Assembly: GCF_030758975.1 (NCBI RefSeq)
Contig: NZ_CP132359.1
Span: 4,525,528-4,589,527 of the forward strand
Length of the DNA stretch: 64,000 bases
Direction of reading: 5' to 3'
Origin: Bosea beijingensis
GTDB lineage: Bacteria; Pseudomonadota; Alphaproteobacteria; Rhizobiales; Beijerinckiaceae
Below are positions 24,913-33,202 of this stretch, one piece after another. The stretch's first letter is position 1, and each line of letters begins with the position of its first letter. The notes under the pieces are model-generated. The model had not been told where the DNA came from. It searched no databases and was given only the letters and a program-made list of their open reading frames with translations. Position numbers and translations under genes: made by a program.

Positions 24913-27639
24913 TTGGAGTCCAATCTCTTCCGTTACATCTGGCAGAAGAGCCGGGCAGAGCAGGTCGTCGTCCTGCTGATCATCCTTGTCTCGATTCCCT
25001 TCAACTGGGCCTCGTTCGACGTGCCCAAGCGCATCGTCAACGATGCGATCCAGGGCGGCGCCTTCAAGGACGGCAGGACCACCGCCACGCTGATGGACTT
25101 CACCCTGCACCTGCCGTCATGGCTGGGCGGGGCCAGCTACAAGATTTCAGACGGCATCCAGGTCGGCCAATACGGGCTGCTGATCGGCCTGAGCAGCTAT
25201 TTCCTGGTGCTGGTCCTGATCAATGGCGGTTTCAAATACGTCATCAACGTGCGCAAGGGCATCCTTGGCGAGCGGATGCTCAGGCGGATGCGCTACGACC
25301 TGTTCAGCCAATTGATGCGCTTCCGGCCGGAGGAGATCCGATCGGTCAAGCCGGCCGAGGTCGCCAGCATGATCAAGGACGAGGTCGAGCCGATCGGCGG
25401 CTTCGTCGGCGATGCCTTCATCCAGCCGGTCTTCCTGCTGAGCCAGGCGCTGACGGCGCTCGTCTTCATCATGGCGCAGAGCTTCTGGCTGGGCTCGATC
25501 GCGCTGCTGATCGTGCTGGCGCAGGCGATCATCATCCCGATCCTGCGGCGCGAGCAGCTCCGGCTCGGCCGTGAGCGCCAGATCGCCTCGCGCCAGCTCG
25601 CGGGCCGGATCGGCGAGATCGTCGATGCCGGGCCGATGATCCAGGGCCATGGCGCGACGGCCTATGTGCAGTCCGACATCGCCGGTCGGCTCGGGCGGCT
25701 CTTCGACATCCGCTACGCGCTCTACAAGCGCAAATTCGCGGTCAAATTCCTGAACAACCTGCTGGCCCAGATCACGCCGTTCTTCTTCTACGCCATCGGC
25801 GGCTTCTTCGCCCTGCAGGGGCGGCTCGATATCGGCCAGCTCGTTGCGGTGATCGCCGCCTATCGCGACCTGCCGCCGCCGATCAAGGAACTGATCGACT
25901 GGGACCAGCAGCGCAACGACGTCACGATCAAGTACGACCAGGTGATCCAGCAGTTCAACAGCGACGAGACGCTGGTCCTCGAGGAGGAGAACGGCGTCTC
26001 GGTCCTGCCGGCCAAGGGCGAGGTCCGGCTCGAATCCGTGCAGATGCTGGACAATCGCGGCCAGCCGCTGCTGACGCCGCTCTCGTTCAGCCTGCAACGA
26101 CCCGGCATGGTCGCGGTGGTCGGTCCGCAAGGCGGCGGCAAGGACGTGCTCGGCCGCATCCTCGGCCGGCAGGCGACGAGCTATACCGGGCGCGTGCTGA
26201 TCGATGGCGAGCCGCTGGCGGGTATGTCGGTGGAGCGGGCAAGCCATCTCATCGGCTATTCCGGCGACGAGCCCGAGATCATCGCCGGCTCGATGCGCGA
26301 CAACATCCTGCTGCCGCTGCGGCGCCGGCGCCCCGACCTGAAGACGGGCGGCACGGTCTCGCAGCCGGAGCATCGCCGCTTCGTCGAGGCGATCCGCTCG
26401 GGCAATTCACCCTTTCCGTTCGAGGCGGACTGGACCGACTATGAAGGGGTCGGCGTGGCCGATGCGGCAGAGCTCGCGGGGCGGGTCCATGAGTTGCTCG
26501 ACGTCTTCGGCTGCACGCAGGAAGTCTACGAGCTCGGTCTCGGCGGCAAGGTGATACGGCCCGTCAGCGAGCAGGCGATCGAGCGCATCATCACGGCGCG
26601 CCGCGTGGTCGCCGCCGAGCTCGCGCGGATTCAGCAGAGCGACCTGATCGAGCCTTTCGTGCTCGACCGCTACAACCGCAATGCGCCGATCATCGAGAAC
26701 CTGATCTTCGGCACGCGGACGACGACGCGCTTCGACAGCGCGACCCTGCTGTTCGAGCCCTATGCCCAGTCGATCCTCAAGGCGGAGTCGCTGGTCGAAC
26801 CCTTGGCCGAGATGGGCGGGCGCATCGTCGCGACGGTCGTCGAAATCTTCGCGGGACTGCCGCAGGGCCACGCGCTGTTCGAGCGCTATTCCTTCGGCGC
26901 CAATTTCGAGTTCGAGCGCCTGAACGAGCTGGCCGATCTGCTGGGCAAGCACGACATGCGCAACCCGCTCGACCAGGAGACCGAGCGCGATCTCGTGGCG
27001 CTGGCACTCGGCTATATCGAGCCCAAGCACAGGCTGAACCTGATCGACGCCCGGCTGGAACGGCGCATCCTCCGGGCGCGCGAGAGCTTCCGCAAGCATC
27101 TGCCGGCCGATGCGGCCGACGATGTCGATTTCTACGATCCCGACAAGGTGATGGTCGGCGCCAGCGTGCGCGACAACCTGATGTTCGGGCGCATCGGCTA
27201 CGGCGTGCCCGATGCCGCCCGCAAGGTCGGCGAGATCGTGCTGCAGGCGCTCTCCCGTTCCGGCTTGGGCGATGCGCTGTACCGGCTTGGGCTCGATACC
27301 GAGAGCGGCATCCGCGGGCGCTTCCTGCCGGCCCGGCTGCGGCAGGCCGTGCCGCTGGTGCAGGCGCTGGTCAAGGCACCGCAGATCGCGGTGCTCGATA
27401 TCTCGGCCCTGCTCGCGATTTCCGACGAGCCGGAGGAGATCGTGGCCCGGCTGCACGGCTATTGCGCGGGCATGACGCTGTTTCTTCTGGTCGGAGATGC
27501 TAATCTTGCGGGAGAGGTCCCGCTGCGCGTGGTGTTCCACGGAGCGACGGGAACGGTCGAGGCGAACGGCGCGCCCGAGGCGGCCAACGACCGGGCGTCG
27601 CACTTCGAGACCACAGGGCGAATGGAGGCGCGGTCATGA
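24913..27639 (+). CDS. ABC-type membrane protein with degenerate, insertion-split nucleotide-binding domain
   Basis: This is a large protein of ~908 residues. About six hydrophobic segments fill the first ~330 residues in an ABC-exporter-like pattern (IALLIVLAQAIIIPILRREQL, FFFYAIGGFFALQG). A nucleotide-binding region follows. Its Walker A is GPQGGGKD at 404-411, with Asp in place of the Ser/Thr that binds Mg. Only about 390 residues later come an eroded signature (LPARLRQAV) and a Walker B without the catalytic Glu (IAVLDIS). SMRDNILLP and SVRDNLMFG occur far apart, so the domain is split by an insertion of a few hundred residues. It probably cannot hydrolyse ATP normally. The start is uncertain: I favour the TTG at 24913, and the frame is open to 24640. 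It overlaps the next gene by four bases. Confidence 0.8.
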   Translation: MESNLFRYIWQKSRAEQVVVLLIILVSIPFNWASFDVPKRIVNDAIQGGAFKDGRTTATLMDFTLHLPSWLGGASYKISDGIQVGQYGLLIGLSSYFLVLVLINGGFKYVINVRKGILGERMLRRMRYDLFSQLMRFRPEEIRSVKPAEVASMIKDEVEPIGGFVGDAFIQPVFLLSQALTALVFIMAQSFWLGSIALLIVLAQAIIIPILRREQLRLGRERQIASRQLAGRIGEIVDAGPMIQGHGATAYVQSDIAGRLGRLFDIRYALYKRKFAVKFLNNLLAQITPFFFYAIGGFFALQGRLDIGQLVAVIAAYRDLPPPIKELIDWDQQRNDVTIKYDQVIQQFNSDETLVLEEENGVSVLPAKGEVRLESVQMLDNRGQPLLTPLSFSLQRPGMVAVVGPQGGGKDVLGRILGRQATSYTGRVLIDGEPLAGMSVERASHLIGYSGDEPEIIAGSMRDNILLPLRRRRPDLKTGGTVSQPEHRRFVEAIRSGNSPFPFEADWTDYEGVGVADAAELAGRVHELLDVFGCTQEVYELGLGGKVIRPVSEQAIERIITARRVVAAELARIQQSDLIEPFVLDRYNRNAPIIENLIFGTRTTTRFDSATLLFEPYAQSILKAESLVEPLAEMGGRIVATVVEIFAGLPQGHALFERYSFGANFEFERLNELADLLGKHDMRNPLDQETERDLVALALGYIEPKHRLNLIDARLERRILRARESFRKHLPADAADDVDFYDPDKVMVGASVRDNLMFGRIGYGVPDAARKVGEIVLQALSRSGLGDALYRLGLDTESGIRGRFLPARLRQAVPLVQALVKAPQIAVLDISALLAISDEPEEIVARLHGYCAGMTLFLLVGDANLAGEVPLRVVFHGATGTVEANGAPEAANDRASHFETTGRMEARS

Positions 27640-28085
27640 GTCTGGAAACCGATATCGGCTGCCTGCGCTGCATGCCGCTGTTTCAGGACATGCCGGCATC
27701 GCGGCTGAAGCTCGTCGCGCTGATGGGCGAGCGGCTGCAATTCGAGCCCGGGGCCGTCCTGATCAGCCCGCAGGAGAAGCTCGCTGGCGTCTATGTCATC
27801 ATGGAAGGCGAGGTCGAGATATCGCAGCCCGGCGAGGGCGGCGAGGAGCGGCGATTTGTGAAGGATACCGGCAGCATAACCGGCGACGTTTCGCTGCTCA
27901 GCGGCAAGCCTTTCATCATCACTGTCAGTGCGAAGTCGCGCGTTTTGGCCCTGCGGATTCCCAAAGACCTGTTCTTCGAACTGCTTCAGACGGTGCCGGA
28001 GTTCAGCCTTGCTGTCTGCCGCGATCTGGCCGACCGGGTGCATCGGCTCGCGGCCGTTCTGCTGCGAGAGCACGAAACCATTTGA
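27636..28085 (+). CDS. Stand-alone cyclic-nucleotide-binding-fold protein
   Basis: The 149-residue protein has a CRP-type beta-roll (GVYVIMEGEVEISQPG near residue 51) and a C-terminal helix pair, but no DNA-binding domain. The phosphate-binding cassette is at about 82-98 (TGDVSLLSGKPFIITVSA). The usual Glu is Asp and the usual phosphate-binding Arg is replaced by a hydrophobic residue, so canonical cAMP binding is doubtful. Its ATG overlaps the stop of the ABC-type gene, and the cyclase gene starts 16 bases later. It may be a regulatory subunit of the ABC-like protein or a partner of the cyclase. Confidence 0.85.
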   Translation: MSLETDIGCLRCMPLFQDMPASRLKLVALMGERLQFEPGAVLISPQEKLAGVYVIMEGEVEISQPGEGGEERRFVKDTGSITGDVSLLSGKPFIITVSAKSRVLALRIPKDLFFELLQTVPEFSLAVCRDLADRVHRLAAVLLREHETI

Positions 28086-28101
28086 CGGGGTCGATCAGCG
28101 C

Positions 28102-29910
28102 ATGAACCGGCCGCAAGCCGCAGGCACGAACCGCACCGGGATGCCTCGCGGCGGCATGGGCGCGAGCATGGACCAGGTCTCGTCCTGGAGCCGCGACATC
28201 CGGTTCGTCTCCGGGCTGATCCTGCTGACCTTCGCCACGAGCCATTTTCTCAACCACGCCGTGGGCATCCTCGGCGTCGATGCGATGGAGAAAGTGCAGA
28301 ACTGGCGTTATGGCGTCTGGCATTCCTGGATCGGAACGGTCCTGCTCTATGGCGCGCTGGTCGTACACCCGGTCTTCGCGCTGCTGCGCGTGGTGCAGCG
28401 GCGCACCTTCAAGATGCCGCTGCGCGAGATGCTGCAGATCGCGCTCGGCCTCGCCATCCCGCTGCTGCTGGTCGACCACATCATCAGCACGCGGATCATG
28501 GGCATCTATTTCGGTGTCGACGAGAGCTACCGTTCCGTGCTGCGCCGGCTCTGGCCGGGGCTGGCGCTGACGCAGTCGCTGCTGCTGCTGCTGGTCTGGA
28601 CGCATGGCATCATCGGCATCCATTTCATGCTGCGCGCCCGCGACAGCTATCGCCACTGGCGCGACCCGTTCCTGCTGGCGGCGATCCTGATCCCGCTGCT
28701 CGCCATCATCGGCTTCTCCGTGGGGGCACGGGAGGCCGAGCAACTGGCGATGCCGGCCGAACTGGTCAGCGATGCGCAGGCGGCGATGTTCGCCCGGGAC
28801 GTGATGTGGGGTAAAGGCGCCTTCTACGGGCTCGTCGCCTCGTTCCTGCTGTTCATCGGCGCCCGGGAGATCAGGGTCCGGACGACCCGTCAGATCACGG
28901 TGCGCTTCGTCGGTCATGGTACGCGCCGGGTGGCGCCGGGGCCGACCGTGCTCGAGATGTTCCGGCGCTTCGGCATTCCCCATGCGGCGCTCTGCGGCGG
29001 GCGGGCGCGCTGCGCCACCTGCCGCGTGCTGGTGATGGACGGCAACGACAACCTGCCGAAGCCTGGCCCGAACGAGGCCAAGCTGCTGCGGCGGATCTCG
29101 GCGCCCGAAGGCGTCCGGCTCGCCTGCCAGATCCGGCCGCGCGAAGACCTGCAGGTGCAGATCCTGCTGGCCTCGCGGCTCAATGCCGGCGCGGGGCGCG
29201 CCCTGGATCTGGACGATGCCGCCGGCAAGCGGGGGCTGACCGTGGTGGTGGCCGATCTCAGGGCGTTCTCCGCGCTCTCCGAGCGGCAATTGCCGCGCGA
29301 ATTGATCGGCCTGCTCAACCGCTTCTTCGACGAGATGGGGCAGGCGATCACCGCGCATGAAGGGCGGATCGATGCCTTCTACGGCGATGGCTTCATGGCC
29401 GTGTTCGGCCTGGAGGGCCCGCCGTCGAAGGGGGCGCAGGCGGCGATCGCGGCGGCCGGCGATATCGTGCGCGCGCTCGATGCGCTCAACCGCGAATATG
29501 GCGCGGCGCTGCCGCTGCCGCTGCGGATCGGCATCGGCATCCATACCGGCGACGCCATCACCGGATCGGTCGAGAACGACAATCTCGGCCGGCGCGAGAT
29601 CACGGTCGGCGAGACGGTGATGGTCGCGAGCCAGCTCGAATCTGCGACGCGGCGCGTGCTTGCCGATGTCGTGGTGTCCGAGGACACGATCCGGGCGAGC
29701 GGGCGCAGCTATGCCGGCACCACGACGTTGAAGATCGCGATCAAGGGGCGCGAGAAGCCGTTGACCGCCTATGGCTTCGCCAGCGCGCCGGAAATCGCCC
29801 GCCGCAAGCGCGAGGATGTGGCGGTGCCGGTGCCAGAGGTCGCCGGCGGCGAGGCGACTGCGTCGGCAGAAGTGGTGCAGGAGCAGGGCGAGACGGGCGA
29901 AAAGGGCTGA
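28102..29910 (+). CDS. cyaC: CyaC-like membrane adenylate cyclase with diheme anchor and [2Fe-2S] domain
   Basis: This 602-residue protein has three parts. First, a six-helix membrane anchor (~33-255) has histidines suited to heme b (H48, H52, H74, H89, H126, H168, H174), like the succinate-dehydrogenase-type anchor reported for Sinorhizobium CyaC. Second, a ferredoxin domain has cysteines at 298, 304, 307 and 342 (C-x5-C-x2-C spacing). Third, a class III cyclase domain spans ~378-550. Both metal aspartates are present (D385 in VADLRAF, D429 in YGDGF). The usual substrate Lys is Ala425, and the usual Asn and Arg of the VNLAAR motif read Met507 and Gln511. It probably senses quinone or redox state; cyclase activity needs proof. 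The ATG at 28102 fits the anchor start. Confidence 0.85.
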   Translation: MNRPQAAGTNRTGMPRGGMGASMDQVSSWSRDIRFVSGLILLTFATSHFLNHAVGILGVDAMEKVQNWRYGVWHSWIGTVLLYGALVVHPVFALLRVVQRRTFKMPLREMLQIALGLAIPLLLVDHIISTRIMGIYFGVDESYRSVLRRLWPGLALTQSLLLLLVWTHGIIGIHFMLRARDSYRHWRDPFLLAAILIPLLAIIGFSVGAREAEQLAMPAELVSDAQAAMFARDVMWGKGAFYGLVASFLLFIGAREIRVRTTRQITVRFVGHGTRRVAPGPTVLEMFRRFGIPHAALCGGRARCATCRVLVMDGNDNLPKPGPNEAKLLRRISAPEGVRLACQIRPREDLQVQILLASRLNAGAGRALDLDDAAGKRGLTVVVADLRAFSALSERQLPRELIGLLNRFFDEMGQAITAHEGRIDAFYGDGFMAVFGLEGPPSKGAQAAIAAAGDIVRALDALNREYGAALPLPLRIGIGIHTGDAITGSVENDNLGRREITVGETVMVASQLESATRRVLADVVVSEDTIRASGRSYAGTTTLKIAIKGREKPLTAYGFASAPEIARRKREDVAVPVPEVAGGEATASAEVVQEQGETGEKG

Positions 29911-29986
29911 TCCTTGCGCGGGCGGCTGGTTTTTTGCGGGCGCGCATGTCTATGGTCCGCCGCCTTCTCCGGATGACGACCGACCC

Positions 29987-30649
29987 ATGACGCCCGAACC
30001 GCCTCAAGAGGCCTTCCACGACCTGCTGCGCGGCATGGCGGCGCTCTCGGGCAACCGCATCGTCGCCGATATCGCGCGGCTCTACGGCAAGGGCGCGCCG
30101 CCGGACCTCTCGATCGCCTGCAACCACAAGCAGATCGCCTCCAAGCAATGGCTGGTCGAGGCGCTGGCCGAGACGTACGCGAAGCCCGCGGGGCCGGTCT
30201 GGGTGCTCGGTGCCTGGTATGGCGTGCTCGGCGCGCTGCTGCTGGATGATGACAGGCTCGTGATCCCCGGCATCGTCAGCCTCGATATCGACCCAACTTG
30301 CGAGCCGGTCGCGGAGATACTCAATCACCGCCATGTCGCGGCCGGCCGGTTCCGCGCGGTGACGGCCGACATGATGGCGGTCGATTTCGCGGCGCAGTCG
30401 CCGGCACCGGGGCTCGTCATCAACACGAGCTGCGAGCATCTCGACGACGTGCCGGGCTGGCTCGCGACCCTGCCGCGGGGTCTGCCGCTGGTGTTGCAGT
30501 CCAACGATTATGTCCGCGAGCCGGATCACCGGAGCTGCGTGCCCTCGCTCGACGCTTTCCGCGAACAGGCAGGGCTGTCGGAGGTCTGGTTTGCAGGTGC
30601 CCGGCCGACGAAGAATTATACGCGCTTCATGCTGATCGGCCGGCGATGA
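29987..30649 (+). CDS. Class I SAM-dependent methyltransferase-like protein
   Basis: The 220-residue protein has a Rossmann-type motif I equivalent (VWVLGAWYGVLGALL near residue 67) and an acidic residue after beta-2 (VSLDIDPTCEPVA), as in SAM binding. LVINTSCEHLDDVPGWLATLP occupies the motif IV region. The glycine-rich loop is atypical, so family membership is moderate. It begins 76 bases after the cyclase and its stop overlaps the next glycosyltransferase start, so it belongs with the glycan genes. A sugar or lipid-linked glycan is a plausible substrate. Confidence 0.65.
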   Translation: MTPEPPQEAFHDLLRGMAALSGNRIVADIARLYGKGAPPDLSIACNHKQIASKQWLVEALAETYAKPAGPVWVLGAWYGVLGALLLDDDRLVIPGIVSLDIDPTCEPVAEILNHRHVAAGRFRAVTADMMAVDFAAQSPAPGLVINTSCEHLDDVPGWLATLPRGLPLVLQSNDYVREPDHRSCVPSLDAFREQAGLSEVWFAGARPTKNYTRFMLIGRR

Positions 30650-31896
30650 CGGCGGCGACGGCGCCGCGCATCGCGGTGGCGATGAAAGGCTATCCGCGCC
30701 TGTCGGAGACCTTCATCGCGCAGGAACTGCTTGGCTTGCAGCAGCGTGGCCTGCCTTTCGAGATCTGGTCGCTGCGCCATCCGACCGATGCGGCCAGGCA
30801 TCTGATGCACCATCAGATCACGGCGCCGGTGCGTTACCTGCCGGAATACCTCCACGACGAGCCGTTGCGCGTGGCGCGCGGCCTGTTCGCTGCCCTGCTG
30901 CGGCCCGGCCTGCTACGGCTGCTGCCGGTCTTCCTGCGCGACCTCTTCCGCGATCGCACGCGCAATCGTTGGCGCCGCTTCGGGCAGGCCTGCGTGATGG
31001 CGCGCGAATTGCCCGATGAGATCCGGCACCTGCATGTGCATTACCTGCACACACCGGCCTCCGTGATCCGCTATGCCGCCCTGCTCGGCGGCCTGACATG
31101 GTCGTTCTCGGCCCATGCCAAGGATATCTGGACGACGCAGGACTGGGAAAAGCGCGAGAAGATCGCCTCGGCGGCCTGGGGCGTGACCTGCACGCGCGAC
31201 GGGCATCGCGAGCTGGAACGCCTCTCCGACCGGCCGGACAAGGTCGCATTGCTCTATCATGGGCTCGATCTCGCGCGCTTTCCGGCACCGGGACCACGGT
31301 CGCAGCGGGACGGCTCCGACGCGAACGATCCCGTGCGTTTCGTCACCATTGGGCGCGCCGTTGCGAAGAAGGGCTTCGACGATCTGCTGGAAGCCTTGGC
31401 CAAGCTGCCTTGCACGCTCAACTGGCACCTCACGCATGTCGGCGGCGGCGAGAAGCTGAAGGCCTTGCAGGCGCAGGCGCAGGCGCTCGGCCTCGATGAC
31501 AAGATCACCTGGGCCGGGCCGAAGGCGCAGGACGAGGTCATCGCCACGCTGCGGGCGGCCGACCTCTTCGTGCTGCCCTCGAAGGAGGCCGGCGACGGCG
31601 ACCGCGATGGCCTGCCCAATGTGGTGATGGAGGCGGCGAGCCAGGGCCTGCCGATCGTCGCGACCGATTTCGCAGGAATACCGGAATTCGTGCGCGATGG
31701 CGTCGAGGGCTCGCTGGTGCCGCCGGGCGATGTGGCGGCACTCGCAGCGGCGCTGGATGGTGTGGCGCGGGTGCCCGATAGGCGTGCGGCGCTGGGCGAG
31801 GCGGCCTACGCCCGGCTGACGGACGCCTTCTCGGCGCAGGCCGGGCTCGACCGGGTCGCGGCGATGCTGCGCCATTCGGCCGGCGAGGCGGCATGA
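30646..31896 (+). CDS. GT4-family glycosyltransferase (WcaL/colanic-acid-type)
   Basis: The 416-residue GT-B transferase has an N terminus VAMKGYPRLSETFIAQEL that is characteristic of exopolysaccharide glycosyltransferases of the WcaL/EpsE kind. HLHVHYLHTPASVIRYAALL and WSFSAHAKDIW follow. The C-terminal donor site has FVTIGRAVAKKGFDDLLEAL, ADLFVLPSKEAGDGDRDGLPNVVMEAASQGLP and VATDFAGIPEFV. Start and stop overlap both neighbours by four bases (ATGA), so the methyltransferase and both transferases are translated as a unit. Confidence 0.9.
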   Translation: MTAATAPRIAVAMKGYPRLSETFIAQELLGLQQRGLPFEIWSLRHPTDAARHLMHHQITAPVRYLPEYLHDEPLRVARGLFAALLRPGLLRLLPVFLRDLFRDRTRNRWRRFGQACVMARELPDEIRHLHVHYLHTPASVIRYAALLGGLTWSFSAHAKDIWTTQDWEKREKIASAAWGVTCTRDGHRELERLSDRPDKVALLYHGLDLARFPAPGPRSQRDGSDANDPVRFVTIGRAVAKKGFDDLLEALAKLPCTLNWHLTHVGGGEKLKALQAQAQALGLDDKITWAGPKAQDEVIATLRAADLFVLPSKEAGDGDRDGLPNVVMEAASQGLPIVATDFAGIPEFVRDGVEGSLVPPGDVAALAAALDGVARVPDRRAALGEAAYARLTDAFSAQAGLDRVAAMLRHSAGEAA

Positions 31897-33053
31897 GCGC
31901 TTCCGTTCTGATCGCGGTGACGCATCTGCTCGGCAGCGGCCATCTGGTCCGCGCCGCCAATCTGGCGCGGGCTTTGGCGCAAAACGGGTTTGCGGTGACG
32001 CTCGCCAGCGGCGGCATGCCGTTGCGTGCGATGGAGGGCGAACCCTTCGCCTTCGTGCAATTGCCGCCGATCAAGACCGAAGGCACCGATTTCCGTACGC
32101 TGCTCGACGAAGCCGGCCAAGCGATCGATCCGCAGCGCAACGCGGCCCGTATCGCGATGCTGGAAGAGCTGGCTGCGCGGCTGCGCCCCGATGCCGTCAT
32201 CGTCGAGCATTTCCCGTTCGGACGGCGGCAACTGGCTGCGGAGTTCCTCGCGCTGATCGCGGCAACGAAAGCGGCGAGGCCAGAGGCGCTCGTGCTCTCC
32301 TCGGTGCGCGATGTGCTGGTGACGCCGCGACCGGACCGGATCGCCGAGGCCGAGGAGCGGATCGCTGGGCTGTTCGATGCGATCCTGGTCCATGGCGATG
32401 CCGGATTCCTCCCGCTCGACCGGTCGTGGCCTGTGGGTAAGGGGTTGGCAGCGAAGCTGCGCTGTACCGGCTATCTCGCTGATGACCGGCCCGTTGGTCC
32501 TGCGCAGGAGAATGGCGAGATCATCGTCTCAGGCGGTGGTTCGGCCACGGCCTTGCCGCTCTTTGCCTGTGCCGTCGCGGCGGCGCGGCTCGACCGATCC
32601 GGGCGTCGCTGGCGGCTGCTCGCTGGGCGCGGCATGGCAGATGCCGATCTGGCGCTGCTAATGGCCGAAGCCCCCGACAAGGTCGTGATCGAGCGGGCGC
32701 GGCCGGATTTTCCCGCGCTGCTGGCCGGTTGCGCGGTCTCGATCAGCCAGGCGGGCTACAACACGGTTCTCGATCTCGTCGCGGCCGGGCGCCCGGCGAT
32801 CGTCGTGCCCTTCGATGCCGGCAACGAGACCGAGCAGACGGTCCGAGCCGAGGCGATGGAGCGGGCCGGACTGGCGCGCTGCTTTCGCCTGTCGGGCGAT
32901 TTCGTCGCGGACACCGTGGCGCTGGCGGACGCCGTCGGGGAAGCGTTCGGTTCCAAACCGCCCACCCTGCCGATCGATCTCGAGGGCGCCGCCCGCTCGG
33001 CCGCGATCGTGACGGAGCTTCTCGCCGAAGTCGCTATCCGCGCCGGACACTGA
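31893..33053 (+). CDS. MurG-like (GT28-type) glycosyltransferase
   Basis: The 386-residue GT-B protein has the N-terminal glycine-rich segment VTHLLGSGHLVRAANLARALAQNGF. The C-terminal donor region is IIVSGGGSATALPLFACAV, and SISQAGYNTVLDLVAAGRPAIVVPFDAGNETEQTVRAE carries the MurG/GT28 hallmark. It resembles the gene at 14253-15533 in overall plan but is clearly diverged. It ends the methyltransferase-transferase-transferase unit, 149 bases before cobS. Confidence 0.85.
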   Translation: MSASVLIAVTHLLGSGHLVRAANLARALAQNGFAVTLASGGMPLRAMEGEPFAFVQLPPIKTEGTDFRTLLDEAGQAIDPQRNAARIAMLEELAARLRPDAVIVEHFPFGRRQLAAEFLALIAATKAARPEALVLSSVRDVLVTPRPDRIAEAEERIAGLFDAILVHGDAGFLPLDRSWPVGKGLAAKLRCTGYLADDRPVGPAQENGEIIVSGGGSATALPLFACAVAAARLDRSGRRWRLLAGRGMADADLALLMAEAPDKVVIERARPDFPALLAGCAVSISQAGYNTVLDLVAAGRPAIVVPFDAGNETEQTVRAEAMERAGLARCFRLSGDFVADTVALADAVGEAFGSKPPTLPIDLEGAARSAAIVTELLAEVAIRAGH

Positions 33054-33202
33054 GCCGGCATGCCCTTTGCGAGGGCCGGGGTGCAGCTTTGCGAATTGCC
33101 GCCTCCGGTCTTTCGCTCTAATGAGGGACGATCCGCCTCCCTCCTCGGTCGGCTCTGGGTTATCCGGCGAATTCCGGTCATGGCCCCGCGCCCGGAGACA
33201 AG

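Noticed and set aside
19246..25574. Very long open frames on the plus strand (about 860 and 1250 codons) opposite the ABC importer operon
   Set aside because: They mirror the minus-strand genes, consist of Arg/Asp/Ala/Leu-biased low-complexity sequence and have no recognisable motif. High-GC coding strands commonly leave such shadows.
33054..33202. Cobalamin riboswitch before cobS
   Set aside because: I found neither the B12-box pattern nor a convincing long structured leader in 149 bases.
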